Shown here piece by piece: positions 53,033 to 61,364 of a DNA stretch of 64,000 nt. This DNA comes from Mycolicibacterium neworleansense (GTDB lineage Bacteria; Actinomycetota; Actinomycetes; Mycobacteriales; Mycobacteriaceae). Location of the stretch: the NCBI RefSeq assembly GCF_001245615.1, contig NZ_CWKH01000001.1, positions 1,178,001 through 1,242,000 of the forward strand, written 5' to 3'. The notes under the pieces are model-generated. The model saw only the letters and a list, made by a program, of their open reading frames with translations, ran no database searches and was not told the origin of the DNA. Made by a program: the position numbers and the translations under genes. Numbering within the stretch: position 1 is the stretch's first letter; every line of letters starts with the position of its first letter.

Positions 53033-54190
53033 TCAGAGTGCGTCGTACACGGCGGCGATGAGCCGATAGGCACGGCGATCGCCGGCCAGCCAGTCGCGGC
53101 GCAGATTGGGCACGAAGGCGAAAGCGACCTTGTGTTCGGGATCTGCCAGTCCCACCGAGCCCCCGGCGCCCGGGTGACCGAAAACTGTCCGTTGCGCAGG
53201 TTCGGGCACCACGAAGTTCTGCGACGGCAGCATGTAGCCGAGCCCGAATGCACTTTCCAAACGCAGTACCCGGTCCTGGCCGCGCACGCGTTCTGTGATC
53301 GCCTCCCGCAGAGGACCCGGTGCGACCAGGGTTCCGCTGATCAGGTCGGCATAGAATTTGGCCAGATCACGAGCGGTGGTGACCAGGCCGGCCGCGGGCC
53401 AGCCGGCCGCCAATACTTCGGGATCGTTATAAGAGGCAACGGGATTCGATGATGCCCGGAGGAACAGCGATTCTGAATCGGCGAACGCGGCCACCATCTC
53501 GGCTACTGTGCCCTCCGGTATCGGCGGCGCGTTCTCGGCGCTCCAGACACGCTGCTCGCGCGGTGGTGAACTGATCCGGGCAGCCTCGCCCACCTCCGCA
53601 CCGGAAGCGCCGATGAGCAGTCGATCGCCCAAGTGGCGCCGCGTGAACTCGCCGACTGTCATACCGGTGTGGCGGCGCACGAATTCGCCGACCAGCCAGC
53701 CGAAAGTCAAAGCGTGATAACCATGTTCGGTCCCGGGTTGCCAGAGGGGGGATTGGCGTGCCAACAGGTCGGCCATCGCCGCGGGATCCGCGGCTTCGGC
53801 CACCGAAACGGGGCGCTCCAAGACGGGCAACCCGGCCCGGTGGGCCATCAGGTCGCTCAGGGTGGTCTCGTGCTTGTCGTGTTGTGCGAATTCCGGCCAC
53901 CAGGCACTCACCGGTTCGTCGGCGCCGTGGCCGCACTGCTGGGCGACCACGAGGGCCGCGGTCGCCGTTACTCCCTTGGTGCAGGAAAAGGCCGGACATG
54001 TGGTGTCGCGCGTCCATGGACGTCCCGTCCGTCTGTCGGCGATGCCTCCCCACAGATCGACCACCGCACGACCGTCGACGAATACCGCCACCGCGGCGCC
54101 GAGGTCGTCGCCATTGGCCAAGCCTGCGTCGAAGACGTCTTTCACTTCCGCAAACGCGGGGTCAACGTGCCCCGCTGCCGAGCTGGACAT
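53033..54190 (-). CDS. serine hydrolase of the beta-lactamase/EstB type, probable KstR target
   Basis: A 385-residue penicillin-binding-protein-like hydrolase. F-S-C-T-K-G holds the S-x-x-K motif, G-Y-H-A-L-T-F-G gives the Tyr of the second motif, and a late F-G-H-P-G-A-G-G-S replaces the third (K-T-G in beta-lactamases), as in EstB/LipL-type esterases. No signal peptide is seen. Family members hydrolyse short esters. A canonical KstR operator ten bases upstream of the start suggests it is used in steroid catabolism. Confidence 0.87.
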   Translation of the reverse strand: MSSSAAGHVDPAFAEVKDVFDAGLANGDDLGAAVAVFVDGRAVVDLWGGIADRRTGRPWTRDTTCPAFSCTKGVTATAALVVAQQCGHGADEPVSAWWPEFAQHDKHETTLSDLMAHRAGLPVLERPVSVAEAADPAAMADLLARQSPLWQPGTEHGYHALTFGWLVGEFVRRHTGMTVGEFTRRHLGDRLLIGASGAEVGEAARISSPPREQRVWSAENAPPIPEGTVAEMVAAFADSESLFLRASSNPVASYNDPEVLAAGWPAAGLVTTARDLAKFYADLISGTLVAPGPLREAITERVRGQDRVLRLESAFGLGYMLPSQNFVVPEPAQRTVFGHPGAGGSVGLADPEHKVAFAFVPNLRRDWLAGDRRAYRLIAAVYDAL

Positions 54191-54199
54191 GCCCCGAAT

Positions 54200-54213
54200 T
54201 AGAACACGTTCTA
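54200..54213 (-). promoter_or_regulatory. KstR box
   Basis: TAGAACACGTTCTA matches the KstR consensus TnnAACnnGTTnnA fully and is a perfect 6-bp palindrome around AC. It is 10 bases upstream of the serine hydrolase. KstR is the TetR-family repressor of cholesterol catabolism in mycobacteria; it is not encoded in this window. Confidence 0.75.
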
Positions 54214-54249
54214 GTGCGGGCCGAGTGCGGATCCCGGAAGACCGAAGGT

Positions 54250-55011
54250 TTACTGCTCCCTGGCCCCGATCAGGGCTTCGGAGATCACGCCGGTCGCCTT
54301 CTTCAGTGCGGGAACGGCTCGAGCGACCAAGTCCTCACTGAAATGAGCCGACGGCCCGGAGATGCCGATTGCCATCGGAGTCGGAGCGCCGGGCACCGCC
54401 ATCGCGACGGAGCGAACGCCAATCTCGAACTCCTCGTCGTCGATCGCATAGCCGTCCGCGCGCACGCGTTCGACGTTCGCGAACATCGCCGACAGGGTCG
54501 ACGCACTGTTCTCCGTTGGTGCGGAAAGTCCAGACTGCGTGACCAGTTTCAGAATGCGCGCATCATCGAGTTCGCCCAAGACGGCCTTGCCCACGCCGGA
54601 CGTGTGCAGCCCGACGCGCTTGCCGACCTCACTGTTCGTCTGCGTCAGCTTCGAGGGCACAACCTGCCCGGTGTAGATCACCATGTCGCCGTCGAGCACG
54701 GCGAGACTCGCCGTCTCCGACAGTTCGTCGACCAACGACTGCAGCACCGGAGCGGCGACCGCGCCCAACTGGCGGTTCGCCACTTCACCAAGCCGAATCA
54801 ATCTCGGCCCCAGGGCGTAGCGGCGATTGGGCAGTTGGCGCACGTAGCCGATTCTGACCAGCGTGCGCAGGAGGCGGTGAATCGTCGGCGGTGGCAAGGG
54901 GGACTCCGCCGACAACTCCGTCAGCGAGCATTCGCCGCCCGCACGGCCGATCAATTCCATCAACTCGAACGCCCGCTCCACCGACTGCACGCCACCCGAC
55001 TTGTCAGCCAT
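54250..55011 (-). CDS. IclR-family regulator of the allantoin genes (AllR-like)
   Basis: A 253-residue IclR protein. The winged helix is in the first 65 residues (G-V-Q-S-V-E-R-A-F-E-L-M, P-P-P-T-I-H-R-L-L-R-T-L, then L-P-N-R-R-Y-A-L-G-P-R). The effector domain follows with L-H-T-S-G-V-G-K-A-V-L and G-Y-A-I-D-D-E-E-F-E-I-G-V. AllR-type members repress allantoin genes and respond to glyoxylate or allantoin intermediates. The ATG at 55011 gives the usual start. It is divergent from the aldolase-like gene, and similar palindromes occur before four units in the cluster. Confidence 0.9.
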   Translation of the reverse strand: MADKSGGVQSVERAFELMELIGRAGGECSLTELSAESPLPPPTIHRLLRTLVRIGYVRQLPNRRYALGPRLIRLGEVANRQLGAVAAPVLQSLVDELSETASLAVLDGDMVIYTGQVVPSKLTQTNSEVGKRVGLHTSGVGKAVLGELDDARILKLVTQSGLSAPTENSASTLSAMFANVERVRADGYAIDDEEFEIGVRSVAMAVPGAPTPMAIGISGPSAHFSEDLVARAVPALKKATGVISEALIGAREQ

Positions 55012-55064
55012 ACAGTCCACTCCCGGTCGATGATTTTCGTTCCATCCAACATGCACAGGATGAT

Positions 55065-55079
55065 TTCCGCAATATGGAA
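55065..55079. promoter_or_regulatory. IclR-box candidate A
   Basis: TTCCGCAATATGGAA, the weakest copy of the motif TTCCACNATGTGGAA, lies 53 bases upstream of the IclR gene and probably mediates autoregulation. Confidence 0.5.
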
Positions 55080-55132
55080 AAAGTGTTTCGACGAGGAAAC
55101 GCACATCGGGCGCCGATTACACTCGCGTTAAA

Positions 55133-55147
55133 CTCCACAATGTGGAA
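55133..55147. promoter_or_regulatory. IclR-box candidate B
   Basis: CTCCACAATGTGGAA, a near-perfect palindrome differing from the motif TTCCACNATGTGGAA only in the first base, lies 39 bases upstream of the DUF6986 gene. Confidence 0.6.
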
Positions 55148-55186
55148 TTCTGGCCTTGAGGAACTTCCAAACAGGGAGGCACATCT

Positions 55187-56464
55187 GTGATACGTCGCCT
55201 CGACGATGCCGTGCTGGCCGACGTCGACCGCCACCTCTCGGCCGCCGATGCACAACTGGTGGACCGATACCCCGGTGACGACGGCCGTCGGCAGCCGGTC
55301 CACACGGTTTACATCCCGGGAAACCGGTACACGGCGACGATGCCCGCCGACTGGGGCTCCACCGCTCTGGCAGCCGCGAAGGACGCCGGAGGGCTCGACG
55401 CGGTGGCCGTACTCGTCGGTGCGAGCAGCGAGACCGGCTGCGACCCCGAGACTCTCGCCGCCCTCGTCGAGCACAAGCTCACCACAGAGCCGATCGAAGA
55501 CCTCCGGATCGACTTCGAGGACGGCTACGGCACCTTCGACGACGCGACCGAGGACGCCGATGTCGCACAGGCGGTCTCTGCGCTGCGGAGCGCACTCGAC
55601 GCCGGCACCTCGACGCCGTTCGTCGGCACCCGCTTCAAGTGCTTCGAAGCAGGCACCCGTGCGCGCGGACTGCGCACGCTCGACATGTTCGTGAGCGGAC
55701 TCGTCGAGTCCGGCGGGCTGCCCGACGGCCTCACCCTCACCCTCCCCAAGGTGACGTCCGTCGACCAGGTCGAGGCGATGGTCGTGGTCGCGGGGGCACT
55801 CGAAGGTGCGAACGGACTTCCCGGCGGCCGCATCCGCTTCGAAGTGCAGGTCGAAACACCGCAGGCGATCCTCGGCGCCGATGGCCGCGCACCCGTCGCC
55901 CAGTTCATCCACGCCGGCCAGGGCCGCGTCAGCTCGCTGCACTACGGGACCTACGACTACTCGGCGTCCCTCGGTGTCGCCGCCGCGTATCAGTCGATGG
56001 AGCATCCGGCCGCGGACCACGCCAAGAACGTCATGCAGCTCGCTGTCGCAGGTACCGGGGTGCACTTGTCCGACGGCTCGACCAACATCCTCCCGGTCGG
56101 TGACCCCGTCAACGTCGCCATGGCGTGGAAGCTGCACGCGCGCCTGGTTCGGCGCCACCTGGAACGCGGCATCTACCAGGGCTGGGACATGCACCCCGCC
56201 CAACTCGTCACCCGATACCTCGCGACCTACGCGTTCTACCGTGGCGCCTTCGCGCCCGCTGCGTCGCGCCTGCGCAACTACGTCCACCGACTCGACTCGA
56301 CCGTCATGGACGAGCCGGCCACCGCCCGCGCACTCGCCAACGTGATCCATCGTGGCAGCGTGTGCGGCGCCCTCACCGCCGACGAGATCGAGACCGCCAC
56401 CGACCTACCCACGTCCACCGTGCGCGACATCGCGCTCGGCCGCACAACCAGGAGCAATCAGTGA
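55187..56464 (+). CDS. DUF6986 (HpcH/HpaI aldolase-like) protein of the ureide cluster
   Basis: A 425-residue TIM-barrel protein related to the HpcH/HpaI aldolase, citrate lyase and malate synthase superfamily. D-L-R-I-D-F-E-D-G-Y-G has the acidic metal ligands, F-E-V-Q-V-E-T-P-Q-A is a second metal-ligand strand, and G-Q-G-R-V-S-S-L-H-Y-G-T-Y-D-Y and G-W-D-M-H-P-A-Q-L follow. The layout recalls malate-synthase-type chemistry, so condensing or cleaving a 2-oxoacid such as glyoxylate is a reasonable guess. The GTG follows GGGAGG. It overlaps allE by 4 bases. Confidence 0.8.
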   Translation: MIRRLDDAVLADVDRHLSAADAQLVDRYPGDDGRRQPVHTVYIPGNRYTATMPADWGSTALAAAKDAGGLDAVAVLVGASSETGCDPETLAALVEHKLTTEPIEDLRIDFEDGYGTFDDATEDADVAQAVSALRSALDAGTSTPFVGTRFKCFEAGTRARGLRTLDMFVSGLVESGGLPDGLTLTLPKVTSVDQVEAMVVVAGALEGANGLPGGRIRFEVQVETPQAILGADGRAPVAQFIHAGQGRVSSLHYGTYDYSASLGVAAAYQSMEHPAADHAKNVMQLAVAGTGVHLSDGSTNILPVGDPVNVAMAWKLHARLVRRHLERGIYQGWDMHPAQLVTRYLATYAFYRGAFAPAASRLRNYVHRLDSTVMDEPATARALANVIHRGSVCGALTADEIETATDLPTSTVRDIALGRTTRSNQ

Positions 56465-57276
56465 CCACTGCGTCGTACTACACGCCCCGCGGCGGCCTGC
56501 CCCCGCAGACCGATCTGCTGACCGACCGCGCCATCGTCACCGAGGCCTACACGGTGATCCCGCGCGGCGTCCTCTCGGACATCGTCACCTCGGTGTTGCC
56601 GGAGTGGACCGATACCCGCGCATGGATCATCAACCGGCCGGTCGCGGGGGGCGCGACGACGTATTACCAGGCGATCGTCGAGGTCAAGCCCGGCGGCGGG
56701 GCGCAGCGACCCGAGCCGCAACCCGAGGTGCAGAGCTTCCTGTTCGTCACCTCCGGTGCGCTCACCGTCGACGCGGCAGGTCAGTCGCAGACGCTCACCG
56801 AGGGTGGCTTTGCCTACCTTCCGGCAGGCACCGACTGGTCGGCGCACAACAACGGCGATGCCGACGCGACGTTCGTGTGGATACGCAAGCGCTATGAGGC
56901 CATCGAGGGCCACCCGGTGTCGGTCAAGTTCGGCAACGAGCAGGACATCGAACCGTCAGCCATGCCGGGGACCGACGGCAAATGGCGCACGACGCGCATG
57001 CTCGACCCGCAGGACCTCGGGTACGACATGCACGTCAACATCGTCACCTTCGAGCCCGGCGCGACCATTCCGTTTGCCGAGACCCACGTCATGGAACACG
57101 GCCTGCTGATGCTCGAAGGCAAGGCCGTCTATCACCTCAACGGAGACTGGGTGGAAGTTCAGGAAGGCGACTTCCTCTCGCTGCGCGCCTTCTGCCCGCA
57201 GGCGTGCTACGCGGGCGGGCCGTCCAACTTCCGGTACTTGCTGTACAAGGACGTCAACCGCCAGATCATGCTCTGA
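56461..57276 (+). CDS. allE: (S)-ureidoglycine aminohydrolase
   Basis: A 271-residue bicupin. The N-terminal cupin has Q-S-F-L-F-V-T-S-G-A-L-T-V and E-G-G-F-A-Y-L-P-A-G. The C-terminal cupin has I-P-F-A-E-T-H-V-M-E-H-G-L-L-M-L-E-G-K-A-V-Y, carrying the Mn-binding Glu/His. This is the layout of AllE, which converts (S)-ureidoglycine to (S)-ureidoglycolate and ammonia. The start is a GTG overlapping the preceding TGA (GTGA). It ends at a strong bidirectional hairpin. Confidence 0.9.
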   Translation: MTTASYYTPRGGLPPQTDLLTDRAIVTEAYTVIPRGVLSDIVTSVLPEWTDTRAWIINRPVAGGATTYYQAIVEVKPGGGAQRPEPQPEVQSFLFVTSGALTVDAAGQSQTLTEGGFAYLPAGTDWSAHNNGDADATFVWIRKRYEAIEGHPVSVKFGNEQDIEPSAMPGTDGKWRTTRMLDPQDLGYDMHVNIVTFEPGATIPFAETHVMEHGLLMLEGKAVYHLNGDWVEVQEGDFLSLRAFCPQACYAGGPSNFRYLLYKDVNRQIML

Positions 57277-57284
57277 CACGTCGA

Positions 57285-57312
57285 ACCGGGCGCCTCTTCC
57301 GAGGCGCCCGGT
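57285..57312. terminator. bidirectional terminator hairpin
   Basis: ACCGGGCGCCTC, TTCC loop, GAGGCGCCCGGT: a perfect 12-bp stem between the convergent allE and racemase genes, with CTCGTCT following on the plus strand. It would end both operons. Confidence 0.85.
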
Positions 57313-57330
57313 CTCGTCTATGTCGTTGGC

Positions 57331-58053
57331 CTACAGCTCAAAAGGCCAGCCGATGACCTTTTTCTCGCGGGGAGTCGCGTAGGTGCGCACCTTCGACGTG
57401 GACAGCCCCATCCGGACCAGACCTTCGGCGATGGTGACCGCCGAGCGGACTCCGTCGACGATCGGGACGCCCGTTGCGGCCCTCACCTTCTCCTCGAGTT
57501 CGGCCATGCCGCCGCAGCCGAGGCAGATCACTTCGGCGTGGTCGTTCTCGACTGCCTCTCGCGCCTGGCGGACGATCGCCTCGACCGCACGGTCGGGATC
57601 CGACTCGAGTTCCAGCACACCGAGGCCGGATGCCCGCACCGACGCGCATCGTGCGTCGAGTCCCGCGAGTTTGAGACGGTCTTCGATCAGCGGAACGGTG
57701 CGGTCGAGCGTGGTGACGACCGAGTACTTGTGTCCCAGGTACATGGCTGTCGATGCGGCCGCTTCGGTGATGTCGACCACCGGGACGTCGAGCAGCTCCT
57801 GCAATCCTTCCCGGCCGTGCTCGCCGTAGCCGGCCTGGATCACCGCGTCGAACGGCTCGGGGTACGACGTGATCGCGTCCATGACCGCGATGGCCGCGAG
57901 ATAGCTCTCGAAGTTTCCTTCGCACGAGTCCGCACCGAAACGTGGTGTGATTCCGACGATCTCGGTACCCGGCGATGCGACGCCACGCGCCGACTCGGCG
58001 ATCGCATCGGTCATCGACACCGTGGTGTTGACGTTGGCTACGAGGATTCTCAT
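57331..58053 (-). CDS. Asp/Glu/hydantoin racemase-family protein (allantoin-racemase-like)
   Basis: A 240-residue racemase-fold protein: M-R-I-L-V-A-N-V-N-T at the start (substrate-binding N-x-N) and D-A-V-I-Q-A-G-Y-G-E-H-G where hydantoin racemases have A-C-F-G-D-P-G. A later I-C-L-G-C-G-G-M follows. The first catalytic Cys is thus replaced (Gly75) while the second (Cys180) is kept. In an allantoin cluster a racemase would interconvert (R)- and (S)-allantoin, but the missing Cys suggests different chemistry. It begins 11 bases after the permease gene and is co-transcribed with it. Confidence 0.82.
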   Translation of the reverse strand: MRILVANVNTTVSMTDAIAESARGVASPGTEIVGITPRFGADSCEGNFESYLAAIAVMDAITSYPEPFDAVIQAGYGEHGREGLQELLDVPVVDITEAAASTAMYLGHKYSVVTTLDRTVPLIEDRLKLAGLDARCASVRASGLGVLELESDPDRAVEAIVRQAREAVENDHAEVICLGCGGMAELEEKVRAATGVPIVDGVRSAVTIAEGLVRMGLSTSKVRTYATPREKKVIGWPFEL

Positions 58054-58064
58054 GGTGGTCCCTA

Positions 58065-59570
58065 CTAGTGCGTGCTGGCCACGGCGATCGGCTCGCCCGA
58101 GACATCGTTGAACGGCCCCCGGCGGTCTGCGACCACCAGGTACACGATCGCACCGAGTCCGGCGCCGATGAACCAGGAGAACTCCGAGACGACCTTGAAC
58201 GCCGGAACGAACGCCAGCAGGAGGGCTACCACCGCCGTGATGACGAGGGCGATCACGGCACGCACGTTGACGCCCTTTGCGTAGTGGTACTCACCCTTGG
58301 CGTCGGTCGTGAACAGAGCTAAAACGTTGATGTTGGAACGACGCACCAGCCAGTAGTCGGCCATGATGATGCCGAACAGCGGCCCCAGAATGGCACCGAG
58401 GCCGCCGAGGAAGTAGTTGATGACGGCAGGGGAGTTGTACAGGTTCCACGGCAGGATCACCAGGCCGATGACGGCCGAGATGAATGCTGCGCGCCGGAAG
58501 TTCAGGTGCGATGGGAACAGGTTGTTGAGGGCATAGATGGGTGCGACGAAGTTGGCCATCATGTTCACGGCGACGGTCAGGATCAGCAGTGCGAGAGCCG
58601 CGAGCACCAACAGCATGGTGTTCGGGACTTCCTTGACGATGTCGGCGGGCGCGTCGATGATGCGTCCGTCGATGCGGAACTGAGCGCCGGCCAGGGTGAT
58701 GACGATGCCGCCGAACACCAGCATGTTGAGCGGGATGCCCCAGAAGTTGCCTTTCACGATCGCCCGCTTCGACGTCGCGTTACGGGTGAAGTCGCAGAAG
58801 TTGAGGACGAAGGTGCCGTAGATCGCGACCCACAAGCTGGCGCCGCCGACGATCTTCAGCCACATGTCGGCACCGGTCAGCGAGTCGGGCGTCGTCCACG
58901 CGATGGACCAGTCGGCGTTGTTGAGCATCCAGACCGCGAGCGCGACCATGGTGATCAGGATGACCGGACCGGCGAACGCCTCGTACTTGCGGATCATTTC
59001 CATGCCGTAGCTGACGATTACCACCTGGATCACCCACAGCGCGACGAACGAGATCCAGCCGAGCGTCGACAACCCCAGGAAGCTGTTCGAGTCGAGGGTC
59101 TGTGCCGACGGGGCGAGCGCGATGATCAAGATGCGCAGCACCACGGACGCGAGGTAGGTCTGGATGCCGAACCATGCGATCGCCACTGCGCCACGGATGA
59201 TGGCGGGGATCTGCGCGCCGCGGATGCCGAAGGCGATGCGGCTCATCACCGGGAACGGGACGCCGGTCTTTTCTCCCATGAACCCGGAAAGGCTCAGCAG
59301 CAAGAACAGGAAGGCGCCGCCAAGTCCGAGCGCCACCAGGATCTGCCACCCACCGAGGCCGAGGGCGAACAGCCCGATGGCGAACGAATAGTTGCCCAGG
59401 CTGTGCACGTCGTTGGCCCACAGCGTGAAGATGTTGTAGGCGCCCCACCGTCGGCCTTCGCGCTTGGTGGGCGCGAGGTCGGCGTTGTACAGATGCGGGC
59501 TCACGTCGGCGAACGGGGTTGCATCGGCGCGGTCGGAGTCGCCGATAAGCCCGGTGGACTCTGTGGTCAT
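58065..59570 (-). CDS. NCS1-family allantoin/nucleobase permease
   Basis: A 501-residue transporter with twelve transmembrane segments. The NCS1 signatures include W-x-A-Y-N-I-F-T-L-W-A-N-D-V-H-S-L-G-N-Y in helix 1, G-V-P-F-P-V-M-S-R-I-A-F-G in helix 3, and N-F-C-D-F-T-R-N-A in helix 6. The closest functional type is the PucI/allantoin permease. It imports the substrate for the neighbouring enzymes, probably with Na+ or H+. The Met at 59570 was preferred; a start five codons upstream is possible. An IclR-box lies 50 bases upstream. Confidence 0.92.
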   Translation of the reverse strand: MTTESTGLIGDSDRADATPFADVSPHLYNADLAPTKREGRRWGAYNIFTLWANDVHSLGNYSFAIGLFALGLGGWQILVALGLGGAFLFLLLSLSGFMGEKTGVPFPVMSRIAFGIRGAQIPAIIRGAVAIAWFGIQTYLASVVLRILIIALAPSAQTLDSNSFLGLSTLGWISFVALWVIQVVIVSYGMEMIRKYEAFAGPVILITMVALAVWMLNNADWSIAWTTPDSLTGADMWLKIVGGASLWVAIYGTFVLNFCDFTRNATSKRAIVKGNFWGIPLNMLVFGGIVITLAGAQFRIDGRIIDAPADIVKEVPNTMLLVLAALALLILTVAVNMMANFVAPIYALNNLFPSHLNFRRAAFISAVIGLVILPWNLYNSPAVINYFLGGLGAILGPLFGIIMADYWLVRRSNINVLALFTTDAKGEYHYAKGVNVRAVIALVITAVVALLLAFVPAFKVVSEFSWFIGAGLGAIVYLVVADRRGPFNDVSGEPIAVASTH

Positions 59571-59620
59571 GGATACGCCTGTCACGGTCGGAGCGACGAC
59601 GCTCAGCGTCGCCGCAAATA

Positions 59621-59635
59621 TTCCACTATGTGGAA
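59621..59635. promoter_or_regulatory. IclR-box candidate C
   Basis: TTCCACTATGTGGAA, an exact copy of the motif TTCCACNATGTGGAA, lies 50 bases upstream of the permease gene. Another TTCCAC half-site follows at 59642. Confidence 0.65.
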
Positions 59636-59751
59636 GTAATATTCCACGGGTTCAGTAAGTAAGTCGCATCCGCATACCACCTGTCAAGCTTTTGGCACGA
59701 TTGACTGTGTCAACGCTCACATCTAGAGTCCACCGCAGTATGGAGTTTCGT

Positions 59752-59766
59752 TTCCACGATGAGGAA
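59752..59766. promoter_or_regulatory. IclR-box candidate D
   Basis: TTCCACGATGAGGAA, one base off the motif TTCCACNATGTGGAA, lies 28 bases upstream of the allantoinase start. Confidence 0.6.
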
Positions 59767-59794
59767 TTATGCTCGTAGCATGGAAGAGCTGCCG

Positions 59795-61162
59795 ATGACC
59801 GCCGACGCAGGGGAGCGGTCCAACCAACCCGATTTCGACCTGGTGGTCCGCGGCGAGCGCACGCTGACGACGGCGGGAATCGTCGCCCGCGAGATCGGTA
59901 TCCGCGACGGTCGCGTCGTCGCGATCGAGCCGCTGGGGAGCGGCCTCACAGGCGCGGAGATCGTCGAACTCACCGACGAGCAGGTCATGATTCCCGGCTT
60001 GGTCGATACGCATGTGCACGTCAACGAACCGGGCCGCACCGAGTGGGAAGGGTTCGACTCCGCCACCCGCGCAGCGGCGGCCGGCGGTGTGACCACGCTG
60101 ATCGACATGCCGCTGAACTCGATTCCGCCGACGGTCAACGTCGAAGCGCTGAATGCCAAGCGCGCGGCCGCATCGGGCAAGACCCACATCGACGTCGGTT
60201 TCTGGGGCGGTGCGATTCCGGGCAACACCGACGATCTGCGCGGGCTGCACGACGAAGGCGTGTTCGGCTTCAAATGCTTCCTGCTGCACTCCGGCGTCGA
60301 CGAGTTCCCGCATCTCGACGCCGATGAGATGGAGAAGGACATGGCCGTACTGGTCGGCTTCGACTCCATGATGATCGTGCACGCCGAGGATTCCCGCGCG
60401 ATCGATCATGCGCCGTCGGCCGAGGGGGACCGGTACGAACGCTTCCTGGCGTCACGGCCGCGCGGTGCCGAGAACGTGGCGATCGCCGAGGTGATCGAGC
60501 GAGCCCGGTGGACCGGGGCACGCGCGCACATTCTGCACCTGTCGTCCTCGGACGCCCTGCCGATGCTCGCGACGGCCAAACGCGATGGCGTCAGGATCTC
60601 TGTTGAGACGTGCCCGCACTACTTGACGCTGCTCGCCGAGGAGATCCCGAACGGCGCAACCGCATTCAAGTGCTGTCCGCCAATCCGCGAGGCGTCGAAT
60701 CGGGAACTGCTGTGGCAGGGCTTGCTCGACGGCACGATCGACTGCATCGTCTCTGACCACTCGCCGTCGACGGTCGACCTCAAGGACGTCGAGAACGGCG
60801 ACTTCGGTGTTGCCTGGGGCGGCGTCGCGTCACTGCAGCTGGGTCTGTCGTTGATCTGGACCGAGGCCAAGCGTCGCGGGATAGCCCTCACGCAGGTGAT
60901 CGAGTGGATGGCGGCCAAACCCGCCGCGCTCGCCGGCCTGAACAACAAGGGCAAGATCGCGCTTGGCTACGACGCCGACTTCGCGATCTTCGAGCCTGAG
61001 TCTGCGCAGGTTGTCGACGTGCACAAGCTGCACCACAAGAACCCGATCAGCCCGTACGACGGACGTGCGCTCGCCGGTGTCGTGACGAGTACCTGGTTGC
61101 GCGGCAAGAAGATTGACTTCAAGACCGCACAGGGGCGGATGCTGCGCCGCGGCGGCGTGTAG
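59795..61162 (+). CDS. allB: allantoinase
   Basis: A 455-residue cyclic amidohydrolase. D-T-H-V-H-V-N-E-P-G-R carries the first metal His pair (His73, His75), F-G-F-K-C-F the carboxylated Lys160, and V-H-A-E-D, H-I-L-H-L-S-S-S and I-V-S-D-H-S-P-S complete the site. This matches AllB, which opens allantoin to allantoate. GGAAGAG before 59795 favours that start; ATG codons at 59759 and 59780 are also in frame, but the first overlaps the operator. It is a single-gene unit diverging from the permease operon. Confidence 0.94.
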   Translation: MTADAGERSNQPDFDLVVRGERTLTTAGIVAREIGIRDGRVVAIEPLGSGLTGAEIVELTDEQVMIPGLVDTHVHVNEPGRTEWEGFDSATRAAAAGGVTTLIDMPLNSIPPTVNVEALNAKRAAASGKTHIDVGFWGGAIPGNTDDLRGLHDEGVFGFKCFLLHSGVDEFPHLDADEMEKDMAVLVGFDSMMIVHAEDSRAIDHAPSAEGDRYERFLASRPRGAENVAIAEVIERARWTGARAHILHLSSSDALPMLATAKRDGVRISVETCPHYLTLLAEEIPNGATAFKCCPPIREASNRELLWQGLLDGTIDCIVSDHSPSTVDLKDVENGDFGVAWGGVASLQLGLSLIWTEAKRRGIALTQVIEWMAAKPAALAGLNNKGKIALGYDADFAIFEPESAQVVDVHKLHHKNPISPYDGRALAGVVTSTWLRGKKIDFKTAQGRMLRRGGV

Positions 61163-61364
61163 CGCAAGGCAAAGTGAAACCGGGGCTCGGCAAGGGAAGG
61201 GCGACGGTTCCTCGGATGCAACATGCCGTGGTTCCACTGACGGTGCGCCGGGCGAGGGGATATCCGCTGTTCGACATATAAGCTGAGAGCGCGCGGTGTC
61301 TGGCAACAGCGCGAACACGATGGAGAATGCAGCGAGGTGAGTCGGCATTGCATAGAGGCTCGCA

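Noticed and set aside
55004..56350. Long minus-strand frame opposite the DUF6986 gene
   Set aside because: Its residues are the reverse reading of a clear aldolase-like protein, and it would also cover two operator sites.
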